This document shows, one piece after another, positions 11,575 to 22,905 of a stretch of 64,000 bases of DNA (position 1 is the first letter of the stretch; every line of letters begins with the position of its first letter). A program made the translations under genes and the position numbers. The DNA is from Timema cristinae. Taxonomy: Eukaryota; Arthropoda; Insecta; Phasmatodea; Timematidae. The stretch spans positions 59,372,346-59,436,345 of the forward strand of contig JBCFYV010000935.1 in NCBI GenBank assembly GCA_039000515.1, read 5' to 3'. The notes under the pieces were generated by a model, which was given only the letters and a program-made list of their open reading frames with translations, did not search any database and had not been told where the DNA came from.

Positions 11575-11760
11575 TAATATGTTAGGGATGAGGAAGGTTG
11601 CATTTAGAGGAAGTATAACCGCATTTGCGTGGAGATAGAGAGGAAAACTATATAGGAAAATAAACTTAGTACACACGACTGGGATTTGAATCCCGATCTG
11701 CTCGTCATTTACAGTCATGTCTTCTGCGAGTATGACGCCTAAGATCATTCGGCCACCAGG
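11575..11760 (-). mobile_element. SINE-B copy, tail missing
   Basis: Minus-strand head (GGCCGAATGATCTTAGGCG), B box GGATTTGAATCCC read in reverse, and a CGCAAATGCGG body. The conserved 3' tail is not visible on the left side. Confidence 0.8.
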
Positions 11761-11974
11761 CCTAATTGAATCTTGTCACAAATGGAGTTTTGGCCACAGA
11801 ATTGGGCCGGTTCTTTTTTTTTTTACCAACACTGTACACAAATAGTGAAAGAAACTGGTAGTTATTTCAGATGAACTGCCTGTCTCTATTTTTATAAGGC
11901 CGTGGCTCAATGCCTAGTCACGTTTAGTTCTGAGGGATTACAATTCACGCTCGTCATCCTGAGTTGGATTAGTT

Positions 11975-12231
11975 TTTTTAGCACCGTATCTTATTACCCT
12001 TTCGGGTTATCCGCTTTTGTACTAATTACTCTAATGGTTTTAAGGATGAAGAGGGCTATATAAAATATAAATATTACCTGCATTTGCGTGGTGGTAAAGT
12101 GGGAAGCCATTTTAGAAAAACCACCCTCAGTACACCCAACTGAGATTCGAACCTCGAGCTCCCAGTCATCGGCAGTCTAGTCTACTGCGAGAGTAGCGCC
12201 TTAGACCATGCGGCCACAGAAGAGGGTTTTA
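11975..12231 (-). mobile_element. SINE-B copy, near full length
   Basis: Complete minus-strand copy from CGCATGGTCTAAGGCGCTAC to tail ACCCGAAAGGGTAATAAGAT. An 8-bp duplication GATTAGTT flanks it at 11967-11974 and 12232-12239. Confidence 0.92.
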
Positions 12232-12358
12232 GATTAGTTATTGTATTTTGTGGATAGTCCATCCAGACAATAAAACACTTTTAAAACATTTTTAGTAAAT
12301 AGCTGTAGAAATATATTTAGACGTGGATGTATTTCAAATAATAATTAAACGTTTAACG

Positions 12359-12600
12359 GCCACCTTTATGGTCTAGTGGTCAGATTTCTCGAATACAGAT
12401 CCAGAAGTCCCCGGTTCAATCCCCGTCACTACCTCATTTTCTGTGAAGCAGTGGGTCTGGAACAGGTTCACTTCAGATATGGTGAGAACAATTAATACTA
12501 AGGAGCCAATTGAACACCCTCTATCTGTAGAACTCGCCATTATCTTCGCCAACAGATTGTGGCCGCTTGGTTGGTATGGGTCTATTGCTGACTCCATGGG
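12359..12600 (+). mobile_element. SINE-I, tRNA-headed element
   Basis: Good internal pol III promoter: A box TGGTCTAGTGGTCAG and B box GGTTCAATCCC at tRNA spacing, in a head that looks like a tRNA-Glu/Asp/Gly class molecule. About 170 bp of unrelated body follows. Only one copy is present here, so a tRNA pseudogene with unrelated flank remains possible. Confidence 0.55.
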
Positions 12601-12620
12601 GTAATTATTAATTTATTATT

Positions 12621-12863
12621 GAACGGGGTTCAATCCTCGGTCCCGGCACAGATTTATCTGATTTCCAAATCCTTCCTTTACCTCTGACAAGACATCTTGT
12701 GAATGTGGGGAATGTCAGGCCTCCACCGTAGTTCGGATTCCACGTTAAACTGTAGGTCCTTCATTTCATCTCACAATCACCCTACCATTACACATTAGCG
12801 TAAGTGCGTATAACCCGAACGGGTAGTAAGACGCGGTGCTAATAATAATAATAATAATAATAA
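12621..12863 (+). mobile_element. SINE-A copy, 5'-truncated
   Basis: Starts just before the B box (GGGGTTCAATCC), lacking the A-box half of the head, and runs to the tail and (TAA)n. A 12-bp low-complexity duplication TAATTTATTATT lies at 12609-12620 and 12864-12875, consistent with truncation during insertion. Confidence 0.88.
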
Positions 12864-12875
12864 TAATTTATTATT

Positions 12876-13586
12876 ATTATTATTATTACTATACTTTTAA
12901 CACAAGGTCGTTCATGTGTGTGGGTGAGTAAGTTAGTTTGTAAGTTTTACTCAAACATTAGCGTGTATAGAGGATGTAAGAGTCATGTGTAAGTCTGGTG
13001 GGGGTCCAATATCCGACCTTCGCGTCACCTTCGTCGAAATGTATTGTTTTGCTAGTCAACTCGACGGCCGGTAGGAGTTGGTACACGAGGAAAAAAAAAG
13101 TGAAAAGGTTGCAAGAAACTTTGATAAATGACGGAAAGGATGCGATCACATATTGGACATAAGCAAACTAACAAAAAAACACCAAACACAACGACATGGT
13201 TAGATAAAAAAAATAGTTAAAAAGTCGGAAAATGTGGGGAAGGGGGCTGGGACGTTTTTCTGTAAAAATAAACTAAAAATGAGAAGGAAAAAAAATGCTA
13301 CCAAAAGAGAATACAAAATATTCCAATACACAAACCTCAAGTGGAAGAAAAATAATAACTAGTCAGGTGGAAAGAGAGGTTTGAATTAAACAACCGGAGG
13401 GGGGGGGGAGGGAGGTGTAAGAAAGGGCAGTAGCCTCTCTAGAACAAGGGAAGGTAAATAATTAAAAAATGAAACACAGTCTCGCAGAAATTCAAGAATC
13501 CAAAGATTAAATTCCAGGATTAGGTGATAGGTTAGAACTACTGATTATTATTTGGTGGTATTAAATATTACTTAGTATAATTATAA
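12876..13586. other. No feature recognised
   Basis: Opens with a (TTA)n run and continues as AT-rich and purine-rich sequence. No supportable gene. Confidence 0.5.
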
Positions 13587-13663
13587 ATTCATACGAGGTG
13601 TACACAATGAAATATTTATTATATTAATATTATAAATATCCAGTGTGTACACCTCATATGAAT
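13587..13663. repeat. 77-bp palindrome (small hairpin element)
   Basis: ATTCATACGAGGTGTACAC on the left and its near-perfect reverse complement on the right (one mismatch) enclose an AT-only core that is itself partly self-complementary. It could be a tiny MITE or a cruciform-prone site; no second copy is present in the window. Confidence 0.8.
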
Positions 13664-14110
13664 GTCTAGTTATACTCAATTTCATCCTCATACATTAATT
13701 ACTTTACCTTAACAACGGTACGCCAAAAGCATAAAAGTCAGTTTGATGACCTCCTTATAACGCGCGAACTGTAATGATGTGAAAATCATTGCATCATAAT
13801 TTACAGCTAATATATTAGACACTTGTTAAAATTGTGCAATAAAATTTTGATGGTCAAATGACCTTAAGGTGTTGTAGCACGAGGTAAGGTCTACATTTTT
13901 AAAGTTTTTATAACAAACAATCCTTTTTTTAAGAAAATAAATAACACCTTGTTCCGTTTAATTTTCTGCATAGTTTAATATCCCCAATGAGCACCGCGTA
14001 GTTTGTACAGAAAACTTTTTAAACGAGAGGATCAAATTTCGCGATGCCCGTGAAAGATGAACAATATTGTTAAGAATACTATAAGTAGAAAATTAAACTT
14101 AACGTAACTC
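13664..14110. other. No feature recognised
   Basis: AT-rich, no gene or repeat recognised. Confidence 0.5.
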
Positions 14111-14185
14111 TTTTCGGTGGCCGCATGATCTAAGGCGTCACTCATGTAGAATGTAGTTTGATCCCGGTTGGATTGTCGTATAGCT
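14111..14185 (+). mobile_element. SINE-B head fragment
   Basis: CGGTGGCCGCATGATCTAAG and CGTCACTC match the SINE-B head, followed by a shortened GATCCCGGTTGG B-box region. Body and tail are absent. Confidence 0.65.
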
Positions 14186-14382
14186 AGGGGGTCAGTCAAT
14201 TATTATAACCCCTTAGAGCAATGACCATAATACCATCAGGTAAATAAAGTTATTTAATTTTCAAGATATTTAATATGTAAATATTATACTTATTGTAATA
14301 GTAACGCAATACAAAAAAAGTGACTAAGTTGTTTTAGAGTATATATTTAAAGTAAAGCCTAAGTCATACAGACTATAGTAAT

Positions 14383-14641
14383 TTGGGAAGTGCGTGGTAG
14401 AATTGTTTTCCACGCAATTCCTTCCACCATTTATACTGCGTAGCTAGAAACTTCCACAGAAAAACAAGGGAGGTATATAAACCCTGATATCTGGAAATCG
14501 GGCTCTCCTCTCATAACTGTCATACTGTATGTATGTAGAATTACAGGCTGGACTACCCTTCATGTAAACCAAGAACTTGTAATGTACTTTTGTTATTATT
14601 TAATAAAAGTGTAAGACAATGAGTAATCATCATCAACAACA
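14383..14641 (+). mobile_element. Possible solo LTR or promoter-bearing fragment
   Basis: A TATA box (TATATAA, 14474-14480) is followed about 120 bp later by AATAAA (14602-14607), and the segment can be framed TG...CA, the usual U3-R-U5 layout. I found no flanking duplication, no second LTR and no gag/pol ORF, so this is weak. Confidence 0.3.
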
Positions 14642-14767
14642 TTTGATCATTTCTTCAAGTTCAAAGGTTCCTATCAAGGATTTGAAATTGAAACGAGCCT
14701 AATAGGTCCCTATCTCGAGTTCACGAACCTGAGGGATACGATAAGATGTACTGTGGGTCCCCCCCCC

Positions 14768-14920
14768 CCCCCTAAATGATTTTTCTCTCTCTACCTCTCC
14801 ACGTAAATGCTGGTACCCTTCCTCTAAATTCAACCTTCTTCATCCTTAACACATTATCGTGATCAGTACATAGGCGTGTAGTCCGAACAAATGGTAAGAT
14901 GCGGTGCAGTACAAAAAACT
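14768..14920 (+). mobile_element. SINE-B copy, 5'-truncated
   Basis: Body and tail only: CTCTCCACGTAAATGCTGG, CTAAATTCAACCTTCTTC and a decayed tail GGTAAGATGCGGTGC. A poly-C run immediately precedes the fragment. Confidence 0.78.
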
Positions 14921-15590
14921 TAACGTGGGTCCACGTATTAAAACAATATTTTTATTATTTCTTTTGAGAAAATAAAGTTTTTTGTTATAAAAACTGCAAA
15001 AAGGCTGAGTCGAACTCATCCCACCCTAAGGTATAAGAAAATGGGAATAATAGGGTTTAAAGTCTTGTGTGATAAATAAGGAGAAGAGAAAATGGTAGAA
15101 AAGTCTAGGAGGATAATTGTAGATAAACGGATGAATGAAACTCGACACAGAGCCTGGTTTCATGTAATGGGGAGGGGGGGAGGGGGGGTGATAGTCCAAG
15201 ATACCCCAACAAGGGTGGTTAGAAGGAGAAGGGGGTTGTTTGACTCTGAGCCCCAGGGTTTTGGCTGACCACAGATAAATAAGAGGGTGCATCTCTCTGA
15301 CTTGGAGGGCGTGGTGTTGGTGGTGGGGAGGATTATGTGGGGAAATGAGAGCGGATTATTTACACACGGGGTTTGATTTAGTCGCGGTGAGCTACCGCGC
15401 CTCTCTGTGCCTCACCCTCCCTTGGGTACAGATTCACTAATGTCTCTATCCTGGAGGTTAGCCAGGATTTGTGTCCGCGGGGGGCCGGGGTGGAGTGTAA
15501 CATAATATTGTCCTTTGTTTGGGGATGTGTTACTTTCATCCCGTTCTACGAAAATAGGGGTTATTTTTAGCAGTGATTGTCAAAACTGTA
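14921..15590. other. No feature recognised
   Basis: GC-richer patches with G runs (15170-15190, 15300-15350, 15475-15490). Open frames across this stretch are proline-rich on the minus strand and look like by-products of the G runs. Confidence 0.45.
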
Positions 15591-15647
15591 TGCGTATAAC
15601 CCGAACGGGTAGTAAGACGCGGTGCAAATAATAATAATAATAATAAT
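15591..15647 (+). mobile_element. SINE tail-only micro-insertion, 57 bp
   Basis: Consists only of TGCGTATAACCCGAACGGGT, the rest of the shared tail and (TAA)n. It is flanked by the 7-bp duplication AACTGTA (15584-15590 and 15648-15654). It starts at the same base of the SINE tail as the micro-insertion at 28068. Confidence 0.85.
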
Positions 15648-15867
15648 AACTGTACCTCATGATATATTCTCACACACTATGGTCTCCGTTTGACCGATCA
15701 TACAGATATTTGAATTCTGGTAGGGAAAATAATTTTAGAAAATACAAACATAATTTATTGGGGGTCAACACTGATAGCAGCTTACATAATTATTATGAAT
15801 CTTATTTTATACGTTTTTTATAATATATACCAAAAGTTGGAGATATAATTCACATTACTTGATGTAT

Positions 15868-16086
15868 GAATATATTAAAGTAGTTTTACTAATGTTTGTT
15901 AGATCGAGTTTTGAATTCCGATTGGGTGTACTGTAGGTGGCTTACTCTGAATGATTTCCCACTCTCTTTCCATGCAAATGCAAGCAGATTACCTCTCATA
16001 TGCTTCCTTCCTCATCCCCGCCCCATTAGGGTAATTAGAACATATGCGTTTTACCTAAACAGGTAGTAAGACATGGTGATTAAAAA
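15868..16086 (+). mobile_element. SINE-B copy, truncated, preceded by repeat K
   Basis: A repeat-K trace (GATGTATGAATATATTAAAG) at 15868-15905 leads into a SINE-B without the 5' half of its head: GAATTCCGATTGGGTGTACT, body, and tail TTACCTAAACAGGTAGTAAG. In the tail hairpin the closing pair is changed on both sides (ACCT/AGGT), preserving pairing. Confidence 0.8.
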
Positions 16087-16550
16087 ACTACAAGAAACTT
16101 CATTTCGATAGGACGCACAGTTTGAACTCAATCTTGCTACTAAGTTGACCCTCCAACTGACGGTGATTCACTCTTCCCAGAACCGAGGGAGTGTCTATCT
16201 TCGTTATCGTTTGGAGGGAAGGTAAAACAAGACTCGGTTTTCAAATCCAAGTTCGACACATGCCATTCTTAATCAAGACTCTATTTACGGGCTCTGTTTT
16301 GAGTCCGGGTTTCGCTAGCTCACATTCTGCCGATCATGGATATTTTCTATAAATATGAATCGTCACCTCTATTAACCGGGCCTACTGGTTCCTCATCCTA
16401 ATACTCACTCACTATCACCATCATCCACTGACAAGATGTACATCAGTACATTCGGACGTCCCCTTGACAACGGCACATTAATATCGGATAAATCTGGGAC
16501 ACAAATAATGTAGCCCCGACGCGAAATATTATTTTTATCGCCTCTATTTT
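16087..16550. other. No feature recognised
   Basis: No supported gene or repeat. Some short words recall SINE-C (GGAGGGAAGGTAAAAC) but not enough to call. Confidence 0.4.
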
Positions 16551-17444
16551 AAGGCTACGGCCACACTTGCGACCTGGTCGCCGCGTTTTATGACCAGTTA
16601 TCATGGCACCGAGGCGTGAAGATGTTTTATTAGCCATAGTAGTATATAGTTTTATGAAGAAGAAACGTAAATATATATAATATGATGTCCACCCCATTAA
16701 TATGTAGAGACGTACTTATAGACAGACTTGTAAAAAAAACCCTGAAAACAACTCCCTATTTAATTATGTTTTCGGTGTCACGTCTACAATGATAAAATGT
16801 AATTTATCGCTATGTTAACGGTATTTAAAAAAATATTATTTACAAAGTGGAATTAATTACTACGATTGGAAACAACCTTTGCACTCCAAGCCCTTGCCAA
16901 GCATTTTAATCTATTGTTAGTTTGTAAACTATATACTGCATATTGTATGATTTTATGTATGCTAATTAAGAAGTTCTTACCTTGTTCATTTTTTCTTCAT
17001 TGTTTAATTCATTCCAAACCTCCATTGTTGCAAATGCAACCTCTATCCAGAGCCGTGATTTAACATCCCTGTTTGCGTAGTCTCGATGTTTCAGATTCCA
17101 CAGTGGTGATCATTTATGAAAATGCTTAGTGGAGGAGTGATAGTGTGGTCCCAAGCACCTTCCTTATCGGTCGACATGTTAACCTAAGATGACGCAAACC
17201 CACACAAGTGTCCACAGTGTTCTCGCGACAAGCTGCAACCCGAACGCAAGCGTGGCCACCTCTATAAGAAATAAAGGCGAGCGTATTTGTCGCTGCAGCC
17301 TGAAAACGCTCACGAAAGTGTTTTAAAATATGTCGCTTTCGCTGAGTCGCCAAGTCGCCAAGTGTGAGCACCCTCATAAGAATCGATGTAAGACACTACT
17401 GTGACCTGGTCGCAGCGTCCTGATCGCAGCGTGGCCGTAACCTT
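16551..17444. mobile_element. Terminal-inverted-repeat DNA element, class unknown
   Basis: Left end AAGGCTACGGCCACACTTGC and right end, read in reverse, AAGGTTACGGCCACGCTGCG form imperfect terminal repeats of roughly 30 bp. Further GCGAC/GTCGC-rich subterminal words recur inside (17210-17360). No clear duplication or transposase ORF is seen. Confidence 0.65.
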
Positions 17445-17548
17445 ATGCAGCAAGCTTCTATCTCATCTATTTCAGAGGGAAAATAAATCAAAACGGACAT
17501 AATAATTTTGTTAATAAAAACACACTTTGTGGGTATTATGCTCTAACG

Positions 17549-18368
17549 CATAGGTCCCCAACCTTTTTGTACCTAGAGCATATTCAAAACTAAAGGTAGT
17601 GCGGCGGGCACCAATTACATTTTGAAGGTAAATTTACAAACTCCCGCCAGGCTCAGAGGTCAGTAACGCTATACACACGACCGGTCAGCTGTCATGTTAT
17701 CAACAGCGATTGTCATGTTACATGTGGTTGTGGGTAATACTAAAGGCCGTAGCTACGGTGCGAAGGGGGGGGGGGGTTCAACCCCCTCCAAGTTGACAAA
17801 AAATACATTTAAAAAAATACTACTTTATTTACAGTTTTAACAAGACCAAAATATTATTATTATTAGCACCGCGTCTTACTACCCGTTCGGGTTATACGCA
17901 CTTACGCTAATGTGTAATGGTAGAGTGATTGTGAGATGAAATGAAGGACCTACAGTTTAACGTGGAATCCGAACCACGGTGGCGACCTGGCATTCCAAAG
18001 ACCAAAATAAAGACACAAGGAACTATTTAACTACGCACCACCATTTTAGTGCTTGGGTACATTTTTAAAATATATATTTATTCTGTGTTTACTTAGGCAA
18101 CAAATCTGGGTAGAGTACACTTTGTAAATGAGCTGGCAAAGAAAGAGGAATGAGAGGGAGGGATTGGAAAGAGAGGGGGGGCTTCCAATCACCAACTTCT
18201 AGAGAATATCATACCTGGAGATAAGCACAAACTTGATTTTTGTCGTAAAAGTGAAGGATTAAAATTATTGGTCAAGAAATTTTCAGCTGTGGTCAAAAAG
18301 TGGCGGGCAGACACAAAAAGGCTCGGTGAGTGCCATGGCGCCCACGGGCATAGGGTTGTGGCCCCCTG
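17549..18368. mobile_element. Non-autonomous hAT element
   Basis: Left end CATAGGTCCCCAACCTTTTT and right end (reverse) CAGGGGGCCACAACCC have the C-A-G-GGG.CC form of hAT termini. An 8-bp duplication CTCTAACG lies at 17541-17548 and 18369-18376, the hAT hallmark. A SINE-A is nested inside. No transposase reading frame remains. Confidence 0.88.
17854..17997 (-). mobile_element. SINE-A copy, 5'-truncated, inside hAT
   Basis: The tail and the 3' half of the body are present; the fragment stops at GGCGACCTGGCATTCC. A 12-bp duplication AAGACCAAAATA (17842-17853 and 17998-18009) directly borders the truncated end, so the truncation happened at integration. Confidence 0.95.
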
Positions 18369-18376
18369 CTCTAACG

Positions 18377-18994
18377 CATTGGGTTGCGACCCCATTTTGT
18401 CGTTCCGAGTTTATAAGAGGTCCATGATTTTTTTTAATGGATTATATAGAATATAAAAAATATTAGTTTAGATCCAGCCTTTGTTCTATTGTAATTAAAT
18501 GTTAAATGTAGTAAAATTATTTTGCCTGTAGACATTTGACAACCTTAGAAATATTTATGGGGCTCCAAATAATTCATAGTAAACGTAATGTGTGAGAGAA
18601 GGTCTCTCACGTAAGGAAGAGGAAAATGTTTATTTTATTTACATGGAGACATGGGATCTAAACTTTAACCCCCGAAAAAATAATAATTGTGAAGCAACTT
18701 TTAAAGTAGGTGTGGACCTTTATTTGGAGGTCTCGTGTGGCTAAACGGTAAGACCTATTAAAAAACGGCTCTGGAATTACATTGGTTTACATTCACTTGC
18801 AAAGAAAACTAAGTGGGGGTTTGGGGGCGTAGCCCCCAGTGAGCAAAGTGAGTTGTTTTATATATCCGTACGACTCAAATGGTTAGTATGATGTGGAGAC
18901 GACAAAAAACTTGGTGAAATGATGATTTTCGTAACTTAGATTTTTGGGGGTTTCTGGGAGGGGGGGGAAATGCTTAGACAAAGTGTAGTAATTG

Positions 18995-18995
<1 letters not shown>
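18377..18995. other. No feature recognised
   Basis: AT-rich. A stretch near 18725-18760 resembles a tRNA A box (GTGTGGCTAAACGGTAAG) but no B box follows at proper spacing. Confidence 0.45.

Positions 18996-19051
<56 letters not shown>
18996..19051. repeat. (TA)n microsatellite
   Basis: An uninterrupted alternating AT tract of about 55 bp adjoining the tail end of a SINE-B; it may have grown from the SINE tail. Confidence 0.97.
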
Positions 19052-19052
<1 letters not shown>

Positions 19053-19330
19053 CTTGTGTCTTACTAGTTACCTACCACCTTGGCTATACACGTTTTAGTT
19101 AAGTTACGGGTAGGGATGAGGAAGGTGGAATTTAGAGGAAACTTAACCCAATTTGCGTGGTGGCAGGGTGAGAAACCATTGGATGGTATAACCACCCTCA
19201 GTGCTCCTGCAGGATTGCCACGTACCTGGAAAAACGCAGTGAATTTGGTAGTAAGAAAAAAATGTCATACCTGTCCTGGTCAGGATTTGAACCCAGACCT
19301 CTCCGTCATTGACAAACCAGACTAGATGAG
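19052..19330 (-). mobile_element. SINE-B copy, diverged
   Basis: Minus-strand copy with recognisable body (GGGATGAGGAAGGTGGAATT on plus) and B-box region GGTCTGGGTTCAAATCC in reverse. It carries an extra stretch of about 45 bp between body and B box compared with other copies. Confidence 0.78.
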
Positions 19331-19454
19331 CATATAATTTAGTACGCACGCCCACCGATGCGAGGTAATTTCTAATTCATTTCCTCTACCGGAGCTTAAA
19401 CCCAGACGTCCCATCAACTCATTTATATACGTATATTTAAAGAGATCTTTCAGA

Positions 19455-19655
19455 ACAAATCAGTTATATAAGCATACGACTTACAGACTAACTTAAATCT
19501 GGACAGAAACACGCCCATTCTTCCGTCTCTTAATTTATCATTATGAAAGAAGAAGCCTTGATTTAAGCAATCATCCATTTTTATGGACGTGCTGTAAATC
19601 GAACCCATGACCCTTGGTTTAATAGGTAGATATGATACTGAGTGTACCATAGCTG
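19455..19655 (-). mobile_element. SINE-H copy
   Basis: Shares ACGACTTACAGACTAACTTA, ATCTGGACAGA and the TTAATTTATCATTATGAAAG block with the other H copies. The B-box-like GGGTTCGATTTAC is readable on the minus strand. Confidence 0.7.
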
Positions 19656-20520
19656 CCAGCGGCTTGTAATCTCAATTTAAACTCGTCATTTTTTTTTTTA
19701 CCGTTTTGTTTAACCTTTGGAATTTCTTTAGAGATTATTAATTTATTTTAAACTTGTATATTAACTGGAATTTGTTTTTATTTTGACGCTTGGTAAAAAG
19801 TTTAGTTAAAAAAAATAGTAGTTTTACAACAAAGATGTTTTTACCCCAGAGCATGTTTGTGTATGTGTGGTTAAAAGCTTTGGATACCGATGTGATGTGA
19901 TGATGTGCGAGGCATGAGTTTTTTTTTAAAAAAAAAGAGCTACCTTTATAAATTTCTCACATTACAATTTGTTTGGAAACTTTTCTATAAGCTGAAATGA
20001 TGTTGAGCTTATGGAACGTTAGGGTTCATTTGATAAGAGCAGCGTTGTGTTAAGTCAAAGGTCCCTAGAATATAATATATAGCCTATATTTTTATTACGC
20101 AGCATTGAAAATAAAATATTAAAATCAAAATACTTGATCACTTTTTAACTATTCATAAATTATCGGGGCACGGGAGAAACTGGTAAAATGTAAACAACCT
20201 TTTTTGCTCTCAGCTTAAGTATATCAAATCACTCATATATTTTTAATAGGTTAGGCGTAGACCTTTGGGAATAAAACATTATATTTAATCACTGACATTA
20301 AATACGATTTTATACTTTATTTTTTATTTAAAAATGTATATAATATAAATGTATTTTCTTAAATAACTACAAGTTGTACACTTTATTTATTCCAAAAGTT
20401 TACTTTGCTAGTTTCCACTATGGTACAGCTTATATGATAGAGCCATAGTGGAACCTGTCAAGGTTAGATTTAAAGCCTTCATCGTAAAAAAGAGTTTATG
20501 TAAATATATGGCATTAATTC
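19656..20520. other. AT-rich; one short inverted repeat
   Basis: A hairpin at 20411-20455 has TTCCACTATGG paired perfectly with CCATAGTGGAA around a 20-bp loop. No second copy or duplication is visible. The rest is unassigned. Confidence 0.5.
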
Positions 20521-20745
20521 TTTTTTTTTATCACCGGGTCCTACTATGTGTTCAGGCTATGCGCAAATAGTGACAATTACTCTAAAAGGGTAGGGATGAG
20601 GAAGGAAACTTTTATATATAATATACCCGCATTTTCGTGAAAGGAGAGTGGGAAACCATTTAGAAAAATACCCCATTCAGTATACCGGACCGGTATTCAA
20701 ACCCTGATATTACCGTCAACAGCACGCCGGTCTAACACTAGAGTT
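20521..20745 (-). mobile_element. SINE-B copy, diverged
   Basis: Body segment GGGATGAGGAAGGAAAC and CCCGCATTTTCGTG on the plus strand, with a decayed tail (GGGTCCTACTATG) at its left. The head at the right is partly lost. Confidence 0.78.
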
Positions 20746-21489
20746 ACGACTTATGATGTATAACCTCGCCCTAATTTTCCCAAGAATTAATAAAGGCGGG
20801 TACACAATATAAGTACAAAAACGAAAAACAGACAATAATTGGAGAGGAGCCAATAGGATATCATATGACAAATAGGCCGTACTCGGCATATAGGTCATTC
20901 TGTTTCCATGAACTTACTCTACAAACATTATTTGTAGGACTTGGAAGTAAGCCAAGATACTAGGATAGAGGACGTGATATTTTCATAATATATAGGTTCA
21001 TACCTATGAGAAGATATATTCACATTTGATATTAAATAGTTTATTTAGATAAACAGTAGATAAACAAACATATAAAAATGTTAAAGTTAAATAGCGGGAT
21101 AGATTCATGAACATTACTATATATCATAAGGATATATCCAATAGAACTATGTGTTCATTTTGCCAACTTAACAACTTGCAAAAGATGATTTACTATCGCT
21201 AATCAAACCAAAGTTAAATATGCTGTCCCTAACCATGATTATATAAATTAATTTTAACTAACAGCAATAATAACCTAAACGTAATTTTGACAGTATAAAG
21301 GCCGAAATATGATTTTATACCTTTTGTTCATCCTCGACACCTGATGTGTCCAAGGACGCTATCCTGACAAGAGTAAAAAGCCAATATATGTTACATGATT
21401 ATATACGATTGCAATTCTAGCTCGGCAAGGGGAAAGAGGGGAAAACGACACATAGGTGAACATACACAAAGAGGGGTGGGAAGGGGTAG
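20746..21489. other. No feature recognised
   Basis: AT-rich DNA leading into a large inverted repeat. No supported gene. Confidence 0.5.
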
Positions 21490-21930
21490 CCAGACGGGCG
21501 TGGATTGTTCTAGCAGGGAGCAGGCAAAGTGATAGACAACAAAGTGGTCGACACGAGAGGACAAAGTGGTAGACAGCAAACTGCTAGACACAAAGAAACG
21601 ACACGGACCAAGTGATCGACACGAGCTGGACCATGTGATAGACAACCAACCGGTAGACAAAATGAAAACAATTATTTGGAAGGCTGGGTGGGTCAAGTGG
21701 CCGACACGACTTGTACCAACTGCTAGACAAGCTCAAGTATAGGAGTACAAAGTGATAGACAACCAAGCGATCGACACGAGAGGACCAACTGCTCGACAAA
21801 CTTTGATATCATCCAGTTAAGAGTGGGCTAAGTGACAGAACAGTTAATTCAATACACGCTTGTCCTTGATTTCAAGTTATTTTCACCTACATTCTTACTT
21901 TAGCAAACCCTACAAACATATGTCAAGTAG

Positions 21931-22510
21931 TGTAAGTATGGTTTAACCTCCTAAATAACACTGTATGCAAGGTGTAAGTATTGTTTGACCTCCTAAATAA
22001 TACTGTGCTAGGTGTAAGTATATTTGACCTCCTAAATAACACTTTATGCTAGGTGTAAAGTATTGTTTGACCTCCTAAATAACACTTTATGCTAGGTGTA
22101 AAGTATTGTTTGACCTCCTAAATAACACTGTTTGCTAGGTGTAAGTATAGTTTGACCTCCTAAATAACACTTTATGCTAGGTGTAAGTATTGTTTGACCT
22201 CCTAAATAACACTATATGCTAGGTGTAAGTATTGTTTAACCTCTTAAATAACACTGTATGCTAGGTGTAAGTATTGTTTGACCTCCTAAATAACACTGTT
22301 CTAGGTGTAAGTATTGTTTGACCTCCTAAATAACACTGTTTGCTAGGTGTAAGTATTGTTTGACCTCCTAAATAACACTGTTTGCTAGGTCTAAGTATTG
22401 TTTGACCTCCTAAATAACACTATGCTAGGTGTAAGTATTGTCTGACCTCCTAAATAACGCTGTTTGCTAGGTCTAAGTTATTGTCTGACCTCCTAAATAA
22501 CGCTGTTTGT
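21931..22510. repeat. 42-bp minisatellite, about 14 units
   Basis: Units read GTTTGACCTCCTAAATAACA, then CTGTTTGCTAGGTGTAAGTA and TT. Units differ by substitutions and 1-4-bp deletions. The last two share GTCTGACC and CGCTG variants, showing local homogenisation. Confidence 0.96.
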
Positions 22511-22710
22511 CATAAGGTCTTATAAGGTTTTAGAGTAGCTTGAATAAGAGTAATCATTCCGACTGAGTGGATTGGGCTGATAGTTACCACCCTTGTGATT
22601 TTTACATCTAACTTTTACACTAATGCGGGATTATTTCATCTTAACTCAGCTCCTTATTCTAACCCATTAATAAACCTGGTGCTAACACAACATCAACAAA
22701 ATATTCTTAG

Positions 22711-22902
22711 CTTCGATGGTTGATGGTCTAAAGCGTCATTCTCAAAATAGACTGGACTGTCAATGACGGGAATATCAGGCTTCAAACCCAGCTGGGTGTA
22801 TGGAGGGTGATATTTCATTAATGGTTTACATTCTTCCTAAATGAAAATGAGAGTACATATCTTATAATAACAACATTTCTTCTTTAATCCATTAGTGCAA
22901 TT
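22711..22902 (+). mobile_element. SINE-B copy, diverged (plus member of inverted pair)
   Basis: Head GATGGTCTAAAGCGTCATTC, B-box-like GGCTTCAAACCCAGC, and body through TTAGTGCAATTAGA. The tail is missing because the opposite-orientation copy starts here. Confidence 0.8.
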
Positions 22903-22905
22903 AGA

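Noticed and set aside
18725..18790. tRNA-like A box (GTGTGGCTAAACGGTAAG)
   Set aside because: No B box at a suitable distance and no related copy.
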